A DNA stretch of 64,000 bases from an uncultured Formosa sp. (GCF_947500765.1 NZ_CANMTH010000001.1:248001-312000); one strand, 5' to 3'; counted from the first letter of the stretch, positions 8,297-16,641 are shown. The notes: generated by a model from the letters alone, not told the origin. A program made the numbers and translations.

Positions 8297-8601
8297 TCTT
8301 TATATAATTTACATTTTTAGCTTGCTAGTGATGTTTTTTGCTATGTAAAATTAACTTCAGATTACAGGCTTGTTCTTTTATATATGATGTGTTGAATATC
8401 TAGTGTATTACACTTTTAATTTGATATTGAATTTAGATGCTATTCAAACGGCCTCAACTTAATATGTAGATCTTTTAATTAATACTGCAATTATGTTTTG
8501 CTTTTGAATCTGATTAAATATTGATTTAATTAATTCTTGAAGATCATTATTATAGATGAATAGATCTAGTTTAATTTATTAAGTTCAGAACCTTATAAAC
8601 A

Positions 8602-8635
8602 AAAAAAAGCGTGAACTTCTATAAGTTCACGCTTT
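8602..8635 (-). terminator. Terminator of paralog 3
   Basis: Hairpin at 8609-8632 with 10-bp arms (GCGTGAACTT) around a CTAT loop; the flanking AAA/TTT extend the stem. Eight A on its left give the U tract in minus-strand RNA. Confidence 0.85.
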
Positions 8636-8659
8636 AAATATTTTGAATCTAATTAAATT

Positions 8660-9256
8660 TTAGATGCTGAAGTATTCTACGAATTCTCTACCGTTAGCTT
8701 TAACAACCACTTTGTAGTTTCCTGATTCTTTTTTAGATAAGTTATATGCACGTTGAATATTTGCTGTATCTGTAAATTTTTCTTTATTAATGACTTCGTA
8801 ATTGTTATTGTTGTCAAATGAAAGAGTAACAGTTACATCTTTTTTATCTAATTCTAATTTAGATAAGTAAACAGTGTTATTTTTTACTTTAACAACTGGT
8901 TTGTAAATTACTTTTTCGTTTGGAGAGAATGTTACTTCTCCTGTTTTAACATTAAAAGGAATTACTTTAATTTGATTTGATTTTTCGTGTTCGAAAAAAT
9001 ACGTTCCATTAGGTAGTGATGAAAAGTCGAAAGTGTTATTTACACTTCCAGAAGTTTTAAAAGTTTTATTATAAAGAATAAACCCTTTAGTGTCTTTAAT
9101 ATATAATAGTTGACCAGCTTCTACATTGTCTAATGTTAATGTAATCTCCATGTCTCTTCTTCCATCAAAATCAGATGACAAGTTGCTCGCAAATCCTGAT
9201 GCAAAGCTGGTAGCGACTACCAACAAGCAAATACTAAGTGTCATTATTTTTTTCAT
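8660..9256 (-). CDS. Exported small beta-rich protein, family member 3
   Basis: 198 residues from the MKKIMTLSIC start at 9256 (alternative upstream ATG at 9280). The signal peptide and first half are the same as in member 2 to within a few residues, including DMEITLTLDNVEAG and LPNGTYFFEHEKS. The differences are concentrated in the second half (SPNEKVIYKPVVKVKNNTVY), where it resembles member 4 instead. That mosaic pattern suggests exchange between copies. It has its own control block and terminator, so it is probably a single-gene transcript. The function is unknown. Confidence 0.82.
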   Translation of the reverse strand: MKKIMTLSICLLVVATSFASGFASNLSSDFDGRRDMEITLTLDNVEAGQLLYIKDTKGFILYNKTFKTSGSVNNTFDFSSLPNGTYFFEHEKSNQIKVIPFNVKTGEVTFSPNEKVIYKPVVKVKNNTVYLSKLELDKKDVTVTLSFDNNNNYEVINKEKFTDTANIQRAYNLSKKESGNYKVVVKANGREFVEYFSI

Positions 9257-9284
9257 AATTAATTTTTTATTTATTAACATATGT

Positions 9285-9404
9285 CAAAGATAAATAGATA
9301 GCAGGTGTTACAAAACATCAATATCGGCTACTTTATATTCTATTTTAACCAGTTATTTAGTGTGAAGAGATTATTGGGTTAATTTAGTATAGGTTAGGGG
9401 TAAT
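9285..9404 (-). promoter_or_regulatory. Control block of paralog 3
   Basis: -7 element TATCTTTG at 9285-9292 (minus strand), 18-bp spacer, GTTTTG, GGTTAAAATA ending at 9350, TATACTAAATTAAC at 9378-9391 and ATTACC at 9399-9404. The distances match the other four copies. Confidence 0.8.
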
Positions 9405-9715
9405 TCCTTATATAATTTATATTTTCAGTTTGTTAAAGATATGCTTAGCTATGTAAAATTAACTTCAGATTACAGGCTTGTTCTTTTATATATGATGTGT
9501 TGAATATTTCAGGAACTAGTGTATTACATTTTTTGTTTGATATTGAATATAGATGCTATTCAAACGGCCTTAATTTAATATGTAGATCTTTTAATTAATA
9601 CTGCAATTATGTTTTGCTTTGAATCTGATTAAATATTGATTTAATTAATTCTTGAGATCATTATTATAAATGAATAGATCTAGTTTAATTTATTAAGTTC
9701 AGAACCTTATAAACA

Positions 9716-9750
9716 AAAAAAAAGCGTGAACTTCTATAAGTTCACGCTTT
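9716..9750 (-). terminator. Terminator of paralog 4
   Basis: Hairpin at 9724-9747 with the same arms as the terminator of paralog 3 (GCGTGAACTT, loop CTAT) and a run of A on its left that gives the U tract in minus-strand RNA. Confidence 0.85.
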
Positions 9751-9774
9751 AAATATTTTGAATCTAATTAAATT

Positions 9775-10371
9775 TTAGATGCTGAAGTATTCTACGAATT
9801 CTCTACCGTTAGCTTTAACAACCACTTTGTAGTTTCCAGATTCTTTTTTAGATAAGTTATATGCACGTTGAATATTTGCTGTATCTGTAAATTTTTCTTT
9901 ATTAATGACATCGTAATGATTGTCTTTTTCAAATAAAAGCGTAACAGTTACATCTTTTTTATCTAATTCTAATTTAGATAAATATACAATGTTGTTTTTA
10001 ACATTAACAGCTGGTTTGTAAATTACTTTTTCGTTTGGAGAAAATCTTACTTCTCCGTCTTTAACATTAAAAGGAATCACTTTAACTTGATATGCTTTTT
10101 CATGTTCGAAAAAATATACTCCATTTGGCAATGTTGAAAAGTCGAAAGTGTTATTTACACTTCCAGAAGTTTTAAAAGTTTTATTGTAAAGAATAAATCC
10201 TTTAATGTCTTTAATATATAATTGTTGTCCTTCTTTTACATTGTCTAATGTTAATGTAATCTCCATGTCTCTTCTTCCGTCAAAATCAGATGACAAGTTG
10301 CTTGCAAATCCTGATGCAAAGCTGGTAGCGACTACCAACAAGCAAATACTAAGTGTCATTATTTTTTTCAT
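9775..10371 (-). CDS. Exported small beta-rich protein, family member 4
   Basis: 198 residues from the MKKIMTLSIC start at 10371 (upstream in-frame ATG at 10395). The signal peptide and DFDGRRDMEITLTLDNVK region are nearly the same as in members 2 and 3. Changes fall in loops (KEGQQLYIKDIKG, EHEKAYQVKV, LLFEKDNHYDV). The C-terminal end from KEKFTDTANIQRAYNLSKKE to VEYFSI equals that of member 3. No catalytic motif is visible; the shape suggests a small surface, periplasmic or secreted beta-sandwich protein. It is the first copy of the tandem set in the direction of transcription and lies downstream of the amidohydrolase pair. Confidence 0.82.
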   Translation of the reverse strand: MKKIMTLSICLLVVATSFASGFASNLSSDFDGRRDMEITLTLDNVKEGQQLYIKDIKGFILYNKTFKTSGSVNNTFDFSTLPNGVYFFEHEKAYQVKVIPFNVKDGEVRFSPNEKVIYKPAVNVKNNIVYLSKLELDKKDVTVTLLFEKDNHYDVINKEKFTDTANIQRAYNLSKKESGNYKVVVKANGREFVEYFSI

Positions 10372-10399
10372 AATTAATTTTTTATCTATTAACATATGT

Positions 10400-10519
10400 C
10401 AAAGATAGATAGATAGCAGGTGTTGCAAAACATCAATATTGGCTACTTTATATTCTATTTTAACCAGTTATTTAGTGTGAAGAGATTATTGGGTTAATTT
10501 AGTATAGGTTTGAGTTAAT
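10400..10519 (-). promoter_or_regulatory. Control block of paralog 4
   Basis: -7 element TATCTTTG at 10400-10407 (minus strand), 18-bp spacer, GTTTTG, GGTTAAAATA ending at 10465, TATACTAAATTAAC from 10493, and ATTAAC (one change from ATTACC) at 10514-10519. Same spacing as the other copies. Confidence 0.78.
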
Positions 10520-10591
10520 TTATGATATATTATACTATTATGTGTTTTTTATAAGTGTATAATTTTATCTTTTTCATTCTAAGTTTGGGAC

Positions 10592-10620
10592 AAAAAAAGA
10601 GTGAGATAAAAACCTCACTC
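10592..10620 (-). terminator. Terminator of the amidohydrolase operon
   Basis: Hairpin at 10599-10620 with 7-bp arms (GAGTGAG / CTCACTC) and an 8-base loop; seven A on its left become the U tract of minus-strand RNA. It lies 41 bp after the stop of the 430-residue amidohydrolase-like gene. Confidence 0.8.
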
Positions 10621-10660
10621 TTTATTATATGTATTAATACACTTTTAACTTATTAGGCGT

Positions 10661-11953
10661 TTATTCGTTTTCATATTTATTCATATATCGTTTCCATAGT
10701 TCAGTTTGGTGTGTTTCTAATGAAATTTCACGACCATCTATAAAAGCATTTATAAGCTGATTAGTTCTCATATCTAAAGCATCACCTTCAGATATAAATA
10801 ATGTAGCACTTTTACCTACTTCTAGAGTTCCGTACATGTTGTCTATACCTAATATTTTTGCTGTATTTCTTGTAATTAAAGATAGTGCACGCTCTTTATC
10901 TAATCCTTGTCCTGCAACTTGGCCAGCATAAAATGGTAGATTTCTTGTTTGGAAGTTCTCACTTTCTGCATTTTGTATTCCTACTAGTAAACCTGCATCT
11001 GTTAATAGTTTAGGAAGTTTGTATGGTAAGTCGTAATCCTCATCTTCAAATTTAGGTCTGTTATGTGTAGCTTGTACTAAAACAGGAATGTTGTGTTGTT
11101 TTAAAAAATCGGTTATTTTATAAGCTTCATATCCGCCCACTAAAACAATACTTTTTATTCCTTCGTTTTCAGCTAACGTTATAGCATCTATTATCTCTTT
11201 TTCTCCATCAGCATATATGTATAGTTTTTGAGAGCCGCTATACAATCCTTGCATGGCTTTAAAAGGGCTGTTTTCTTCTTTAGAGACTGTTTCACCATAT
11301 GCTTTCGAATCCTGTAAAAAGCTTGTGATTTTTGCTATTGTTTTTTGATATGTATCGTTTGGTTTATAACCTCTATCTTCACCTCTGCGATTAAATTTAT
11401 AACTACTTGGCCAATGTAAGTGAATACCATCGTCTACTTTCACTGCGGCGTCTTCCCAATTCCAAGCATCTAATTGTACAATAGATGATGTTCCAGAAAT
11501 ATCTCCACCTTGAGGAGTTATCTGAGCTAGCAACACACCATTAGGACGCATGCTTTCTACTACTTTAGATTCGGCATTATAAGCAATTAAACTGCGTACA
11601 TGAGGAATAAATTCTCCTATTTCATCTTCATCTTTACTTGCTCTAACCGCGTTAATTTCTATTAATCCTAGGGCTTTTGTCGGAGCAATAAAACCTGGGT
11701 AAATATGTTTTCCTGTACCGTTAATTTTTTTTCCTTTTCTAGCAATTTTCATTTTTGCATCACCAACGAAGGTTAACGCGCCTTCTTCGAACATGATAAG
11801 TGAATTCTCTATGATGGTTCCGTTTCCTAAATGTGCCGTTGCGCCTTCTATAGTTATAGCTTCTTTTTGAACTGATGCTGGAGTTTGTTGTGCCCAAGAA
11901 AAGGCTACACTAAACAAAACGACTAGCACTAATATGTTTTTATATGTTTTCAT
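10661..11953 (-). CDS. Amidohydrolase-like protein, metal ligands lost
   Basis: A 430-residue exported protein (signal peptide about 1-21, ending FSWAQ). It has the composite sandwich of amidohydrolases at both ends: TIEGATAHLGNGTIIENS near the N-terminus, and the C-terminal ITRNTAKILGIDNMYGTLEVGKSATLF pattern. However, the HxH metal motif that should follow the GFI turn is missing: the sequence reads GFIAPTKALGL. It may therefore be a non-catalytic partner of the larger enzyme encoded 14 bp upstream. Related paired genes are common in Flavobacteriaceae; the substrate (perhaps a peptide or imidazolone-like compound) is unknown. Confidence 0.85.
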   Translation of the reverse strand: MKTYKNILVLVVLFSVAFSWAQQTPASVQKEAITIEGATAHLGNGTIIENSLIMFEEGALTFVGDAKMKIARKGKKINGTGKHIYPGFIAPTKALGLIEINAVRASKDEDEIGEFIPHVRSLIAYNAESKVVESMRPNGVLLAQITPQGGDISGTSSIVQLDAWNWEDAAVKVDDGIHLHWPSSYKFNRRGEDRGYKPNDTYQKTIAKITSFLQDSKAYGETVSKEENSPFKAMQGLYSGSQKLYIYADGEKEIIDAITLAENEGIKSIVLVGGYEAYKITDFLKQHNIPVLVQATHNRPKFEDEDYDLPYKLPKLLTDAGLLVGIQNAESENFQTRNLPFYAGQVAGQGLDKERALSLITRNTAKILGIDNMYGTLEVGKSATLFISEGDALDMRTNQLINAFIDGREISLETHQTELWKRYMNKYENE

Positions 11954-11967
11954 TATAGTTCTTTATT

Positions 11968-14916
11968 TTATAGTGATTCGCAAGTCATTTCTTCTTTTCT
12001 CTTGCCTGTTGGTTTTTGTGTCTTTTTACCCTTAGACTTTTCTTGAAGCATTAAATTAATTAACTTAGAACGTTCTTTTTTTATGCTTTCACGTTGTAAT
12101 TTGTCTTTTTCGCTATCAAAATACACAACACCTTCAATTAGTGTTTTTTCAGCTTTAGCATAAATAGACATAGGATTGTCGTTCCAAAGTACAAGATCTG
12201 CGTCTTTTCCTTTTTTAATACTTCCAACTCTTTCGTCTAGATGTAATAATTTTGCAGGATTTATAGTTACCATTTTCCAAGCTTCTAATTCGGTCATTCC
12301 TCCGTATTTTACAGTCTTTCCAGCTTCTTGATTTAATCGTCTAATCATCTCCTGATCATCACTGTTAATTGCTACAGTAATGCCTTGTTGTTGCATTATT
12401 GCAGCGTTATATGGTATCGCATCATTTACTTCAAACTTGTATGCCCACCAGTCGCTAAATGTTGCAGCTCCAACACCGTGTTCTGCCATTTTATCGGCTA
12501 CTTTATAACCTTCTAAAATATGTGTAAAAGTGTTTATTTTAAAGTCGAATTTTTCAGCCACTTTCATTAACATGTTAATCTCACTTTGCACGTAAGAATG
12601 ACAGCTAATAAAACGTTCTCCGTTAAGGATTTCTAAAAGGGTTTCCATTTCTTCGTCGTAACGATAAGGTGTTCCGCTTTTTTTCTTTTCGCCATATTCT
12701 TTGGCGCGTTGGAAATAGTTAATAAATACTTGTTCTACTCCCATTCGTGTTTGAGGAAACCTGTTTGTGCTTCCCCAATTACTTTGCTTTACGTTTTCAC
12801 CTAAAGCGAATTTTATAAACTTAGGAGAATTGTCGTATATCATATTCTCTGCAGTTTCTCCCCATTTTAATTTTAGTATCGCAGAACGCCCACCAATAGG
12901 ATTAGCCGAACCGTGTAATAATTGTAACGAGGTAACACCCCCGCCAAGTGCGTAATAAATACTAATATCGTCTGGATCTACAACATCTTCCATGGTTACT
13001 TCTGCTGAAGAATTATGACCAGATTCGTTAATAGATAGTGCTGCAATATGACTGTGTTCATCAATGATACCTGCAGTTAAATGTTTTCCGGTAGCATCAA
13101 TTACTTTTGCTCTTCCAGCAGAAAGGTCTTTGCCAATTTTAGCTATTTTACCATCTTTAACTAAAACGTCTGTATGTGTTAATATCCCTTGGTCTTCACT
13201 CGTCCAAACTGTTGCATTTTTAAATAAAATGGTTTCTTGTTTTGGTAGTTCTAAGTTTCCATAACCAATATTTGGATAAGTTACAGGAACTATTTCTGTA
13301 GGTTTTTCCGTTTTATCTTTCTGTTCTTTGTTTTCAAACGGCGCTATTTTTTTTGCTTTAAAGCTATCTTCTCCACTTATTGTTACAACTTTTCCTGTAA
13401 ACACATCTGTATTTGATGTAATTAAAGATGAAAATCTATATGTTTCTGAAGAATGGTCTGAAAAGGACATATTTAGCCAGTTGTTTTCAAATTTAAATTT
13501 AGAATCTAAAGTTGTTGAGTCTTGCTTTATGGTTGCTTTTGGGTTGTCTGCAGAGCCTTTAATTGAAAGGTTGAACACTTTCGAATTTGCTGTAATTGTA
13601 TATTCTCCTCTTATGTCGTTTGTGTTGGCTGTTTTAATAAGATTCTTTTTCCCTTGTACCCAGTTTTCATATAAAATGGTTTCTTTATCAAAGTAGTCTC
13701 CGGAGGTAATAATAAAATTAGCTTCCATTCCTTTTTGTAATGCTCCAATTCGGTTAGATTGTCCTAATATTTGAGCAGGAACAGTTGTTAATGCTTCTAA
13801 AGCTCTTGTTTTAGAAAGTCCTCGTTCTATTGCTTCTGTAAGTTTTTCTTTAAACTCTTTAGTTTGTTTTAAACTGTTTAAAGTGAATGAAAATATTATA
13901 CCATTATCTGCCAATATTTTTGGATTAGCAGGAGCTTGATTCCAATGGCGCATATCTGATAGAGATATAAATGTTTCACTAAACGGATCTGATACATCGT
14001 AAGCATCAGGGAAATTTAAAGGTAAAATTAATTTAGCATTTGTAGCTTTTATAGCCGAAACCATTTCGTATTCATCTCCACCTCCAAGAATGGTGTATTG
14101 AATGCCAAATGCATCACCAATTTTGTCGGCTCTTAATACATTACTTTTAGAGCTTGCATCAAATATTTGAACAAGTGCTTTATTATTATTTAAAGCTTCT
14201 AAAGAACGGTCTGTAATATCTATATTACCTTTCGCATACCAGTCTGCATCGTGATAAAACTGTCTTAATAACGCAGTGGTTCCCATTAAAGAAGATGGGT
14301 AGGATTGTGTTTTGATAACACTTTTAGTGAACGAAAAATATTGAGCAGAACGATCGTTTAAAATTCGGTCTGCATTAGTTCCGTTTTCGTTTAATGTTAC
14401 TAGAACACCGGTTCCTCGTGCAATACCATCTTGTAGATGTGTGTTTACAGTACCAAAACCAGCTTCAAGTAATTCTTTTGCTTTTTTACTATCATATTCA
14501 AAAACATCTACAGCATCTGTTTCTGGCATAATATGATCGTTCCAATAAAATCCGTCTCTGGTAGCATCATACTGTGCAGATCGGCCTCGACCTCCTGTGC
14601 GTTTTGGTGTTGTTACTCCAAAATCGGAGTACACATCTATAAACGAAGGATAAATAGTTTTGTTTTCGGCATTAATAATTACCGTGTTTTTAGGAAGTGT
14701 AACTTGAGCCGCAGCAGTAACAACTTTACCGTCTTTAATTAATAACGTACCAGATTCTATAATGGTAGTTGGAGTTATATAAATTTTTGCATTTGTAAAA
14801 GCTGTGTAATTATGGTTGTTAGATTTTACACCTTTGCTTTCTGGAAAGTAATCTTGTGCTTTTAAGAGGCTGCTACTAGCCATAAGAAGTATTAAAAATA
14901 GTAATCTTTGTTTCAT
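11968..14916 (-). CDS. Two-domain exported amidohydrolase
   Basis: A 982-residue protein with a signal peptide (about 1-20, LLKAQ). It has two amidohydrolase-like modules. The N-terminal one (about 35-420) has lost the HxH motif (FIDVYSDFG). The C-terminal one (about 560-950) keeps all the expected ligands: EHSH after the GIID turn, His in FISCHSY, His in TFTHILEG and Asp in AINSDD. Only the second module should be catalytic. A composite-sandwich end VGSIKKGKDADLVLW follows. The tail is rich in Lys. The operon partner follows after 14 bp and resembles the degenerate module. The reaction is likely hydrolysis of a C-N bond in the periplasm. Confidence 0.88.
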   Translation of the reverse strand: MKQRLLFLILLMASSSLLKAQDYFPESKGVKSNNHNYTAFTNAKIYITPTTIIESGTLLIKDGKVVTAAAQVTLPKNTVIINAENKTIYPSFIDVYSDFGVTTPKRTGGRGRSAQYDATRDGFYWNDHIMPETDAVDVFEYDSKKAKELLEAGFGTVNTHLQDGIARGTGVLVTLNENGTNADRILNDRSAQYFSFTKSVIKTQSYPSSLMGTTALLRQFYHDADWYAKGNIDITDRSLEALNNNKALVQIFDASSKSNVLRADKIGDAFGIQYTILGGGDEYEMVSAIKATNAKLILPLNFPDAYDVSDPFSETFISLSDMRHWNQAPANPKILADNGIIFSFTLNSLKQTKEFKEKLTEAIERGLSKTRALEALTTVPAQILGQSNRIGALQKGMEANFIITSGDYFDKETILYENWVQGKKNLIKTANTNDIRGEYTITANSKVFNLSIKGSADNPKATIKQDSTTLDSKFKFENNWLNMSFSDHSSETYRFSSLITSNTDVFTGKVVTISGEDSFKAKKIAPFENKEQKDKTEKPTEIVPVTYPNIGYGNLELPKQETILFKNATVWTSEDQGILTHTDVLVKDGKIAKIGKDLSAGRAKVIDATGKHLTAGIIDEHSHIAALSINESGHNSSAEVTMEDVVDPDDISIYYALGGGVTSLQLLHGSANPIGGRSAILKLKWGETAENMIYDNSPKFIKFALGENVKQSNWGSTNRFPQTRMGVEQVFINYFQRAKEYGEKKKSGTPYRYDEEMETLLEILNGERFISCHSYVQSEINMLMKVAEKFDFKINTFTHILEGYKVADKMAEHGVGAATFSDWWAYKFEVNDAIPYNAAIMQQQGITVAINSDDQEMIRRLNQEAGKTVKYGGMTELEAWKMVTINPAKLLHLDERVGSIKKGKDADLVLWNDNPMSIYAKAEKTLIEGVVYFDSEKDKLQRESIKKERSKLINLMLQEKSKGKKTQKPTGKRKEEMTCESL

Positions 14917-15534
14917 CTAGTACTCTTTTTTTTAGTGTTAATTATTAGGGATTCTTTCTTGATAATTATAGAAAACTATAATGTAAATAAGATTAAATAA
15001 AGAATAATGATATTCGCCTTCTAAACTTTTTTTATCGAAAGCTGTTTTATAATTATTTACATTGTTTTCTTGTCTAAATATATAGGTAATCTAAATGAGG
15101 TGTATTTCCTAATTACTTTTTTTTTACTGTTTTTAGCTTTATTTCGTTAAAAATATGAGTATTAAATTTTTAATTCGTTATTTAAGTAATTATTTATTCG
15201 TTATTTCGAATATTAGGATAATTATAATGTAGTGACATTTTATAATTATTTAAAGATGTTCAATAGGGTGTAGGGCCTGCCTTTTATGTAAGTGAGTGTA
15301 GTGACAGTTGCTAATAAAGGTGTGTTTCTGAGTCTGTACAATAAATACGTTTTAGTAAACGTAACTTTTTAGTAGTGGTGTAGAATTTGTAGATTATTGA
15401 AACTTTAATTATAAGAATATGGGTTTAGTTTTTTGTTAACTATTAGGCATAAAAAAAGAGTGAGATAACCAGTCCCACTCTTACAAACAAACTAACTAAA
15501 TTTAATAGTATAATGAAATACTATTTATTTAAAA
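14917..15534. other. 618-bp intergenic region
   Basis: AT-rich region between paralog 5 and the amidohydrolase operon. It holds the terminator of paralog 5 (15451-15480) and presumably the promoter of the operon, though I find no exact TAnnTTTG there. A small hairpin ATTATAG-aaaa-CTATAAT lies near 14966-14983, and the word GTAGTGACA occurs twice (near 15229 and 15298). I see no gene. Confidence 0.65.
15451..15480 (-). terminator. Terminator of paralog 5
   Basis: Imperfect hairpin at 15458-15480 (GAGTGaGA / TCcCACTC, one mismatch) with seven A on its left giving the U tract of minus-strand RNA. It has the same GAGTG stem start as several other terminators in the cluster. Confidence 0.75.
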
Positions 15535-16140
15535 CTATATTTTAAAGTTTTCAATGTAGCTTTTACCGTTACTATTGATTATAACTTTGTATTTTCCTTT
15601 GTGTAATTCTGATAAGCGGTATGCACGCTCTATTTTTACTGTGTTTGAAACATTATCAGAGTGTACTAATTTGAATTCATTTTTATTTTTAGCAGCGTAA
15701 TAAATCTCAATTTTTACATCATTTTTATCTAAATCTAATTTAGATACATATATGTAATCATTTTTAATTTTTACTATAGGCTTGTAAACTGTTTTTTCGT
15801 TAGCCTTGTCAAAATTAACTTCACCAAAAGATACAGTAAAAGGAATTAATTTTGTGTATTGATCTTTTTCATGTTCAAAATGGTAATCACCATTAGGTAG
15901 TGCTGATAAATCAAATCTATTATTATAAACTCCAGATTTTTGAATTGTTTTATTATAAAGAATAGTTCCGTTTTCGTCTTTAATAGATAATTTCTGTCCT
16001 GCCTTTACATCATTTAAAGTTAATGTAATTTCCATTTTCGTTCCATCGTCTTTTTTAGAAAAAGAGATGTTTGCATAAGTTGATGCAATGCTAGAAGTCA
16101 TTACTAACAAACAAATACTAAATGTGATAAATTTTTTCAT
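15535..16140 (-). CDS. Exported small beta-rich protein, family member 5
   Basis: A 201-residue member separated from the tandem four by the amidohydrolase operon. The signal peptide (MKKFITFSICLLVMTSSIAS) and KMEITLTLNDVKAGQKLSIK, the LPNGDYHFEHEKDQ motif and the second beta region (KIKNDYIYVSKLDLDKNDV) follow the family plan. The end is IENFKI, not VEYFSI. It diverges from members 2-4 about as much as member 1 does, so the original family probably had at least three old copies before the recent expansion. It has the same control block at the same spacing. The function is unknown. Confidence 0.8.
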   Translation of the reverse strand: MKKFITFSICLLVMTSSIASTYANISFSKKDDGTKMEITLTLNDVKAGQKLSIKDENGTILYNKTIQKSGVYNNRFDLSALPNGDYHFEHEKDQYTKLIPFTVSFGEVNFDKANEKTVYKPIVKIKNDYIYVSKLDLDKNDVKIEIYYAAKNKNEFKLVHSDNVSNTVKIERAYRLSELHKGKYKVIINSNGKSYIENFKI

Positions 16141-16167
16141 AATTGTTTTTCTTAACGATTAACACTG

Positions 16168-16287
16168 CAAATATATGAGCGTTATTATTGTTAGAAAACA
16201 TCGATATTGGCAAGATTGTATAGTATTTTAACCGTTAAATTAATGTTACCAATAGCTAGAGTTAATATTGCATATATTTGGGGTAAT
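16168..16287 (-). promoter_or_regulatory. Control block of paralog 5
   Basis: -7 element TATATTTG at 16168-16175 (minus strand), 18-bp spacer, GTTTTC at 16194-16199, GGTTAAAATA ending at 16233, an upstream box starting at 16261 and ATTACC at 16282-16287. Although the gene is diverged, every distance equals that in the other four blocks. Confidence 0.8.
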
Positions 16288-16560
16288 CTCGTGCAGTTTT
16301 ACTATGTTTTGGGGATACAGCTATTAATTTTAAGTAGAAACTATGTTATATTGATTTAAGGAAGTGGTAATAATACGTGATCTATTATTTAATTTTATTC
16401 TTATATATATGTTGTGTATTAATGAGCTAATAACTAGATTTTAAATTATTAGATAAATGGCAGTGTAAATGTAATTGGAGCGTTTATGGGATAAATTGTA
16501 GTATACTAGATTGTTATGTGTGTTTTCTTGTTTTAAAATGAATGGAATTATTTTAAAAAT

Positions 16561-16590
16561 AAAAAAGGTGAACGTTAGTTCACCTTTTTT
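16561..16590 (-). terminator. Bidirectional terminator behind the purF-like gene
   Basis: Symmetric hairpin: AAAAAAGGTGAAC, loop GTTA, GTTCACCTTTTTT. The 7-bp GC-containing core and the A/T runs on both sides allow termination in both directions. For the minus-strand purF-like transcript it lies about 160 bp after the stop. Confidence 0.85.
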
Positions 16591-16641
16591 GCCCCAAATC
16601 TACCATGAACTTAACCTACTTATGTTATGGTCATGGCAAAT
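16588..16641 (-). ncRNA. Candidate structured RNA ending at a terminator
   Basis: On the minus strand the segment begins TTTGCCATGA and can fold through CCATGA / TCATGG (16603-16608 and 16631-16636). An imperfect inner stem and an outer TTTG / CAAA pairing extend it, and an intrinsic terminator follows directly. A compact fold followed by a terminator is typical of small RNAs or structured 3' ends. I find no promoter of its own, so it may be processed from the purF-like mRNA. It might correspond to a known flavobacterial RNA motif such as Flavo-1; I cannot check this here. Confidence 0.35.

Larger units (their letters stand above)
8149..8655. other. Intergenic spacer, copy A of a duplicated unit
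   Basis: Apart from the control block and the terminator of paralog 3, this region shares long near-identical stretches with 9257-9770: for example ACAGGCTTGTTCTTTTATAT, GATGCTATTCAAACGGCCT and ATATGTAGATCTTTTAATTA. It is therefore part of a tandemly duplicated unit that includes the gene. I see no gene inside. Confidence 0.75.
9257..9770. other. Intergenic spacer, copy B of a duplicated unit
   Basis: Near-copy of 8149-8655, with small insertions such as TTTCAGGAAC near 9508. It holds the control block of paralog 3 and the terminator of paralog 4, and no gene that I can see. Confidence 0.75.

Noticed and set aside
6455..10395. Tandem repeats as a possible CRISPR or satellite array
   Set aside because: The unit is about 1.1 kb and contains a complete gene, promoter and terminator; it is gene duplication.
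10205..10408. A plus-strand frame of about 67 codons opposite paralog 4
   Set aside because: It is the antisense of a signal-peptide region, with no promoter and no family features.
12767..14742. Several short plus-strand frames opposite the 982-residue amidohydrolase
   Set aside because: They are shadows of a long, well-supported gene.
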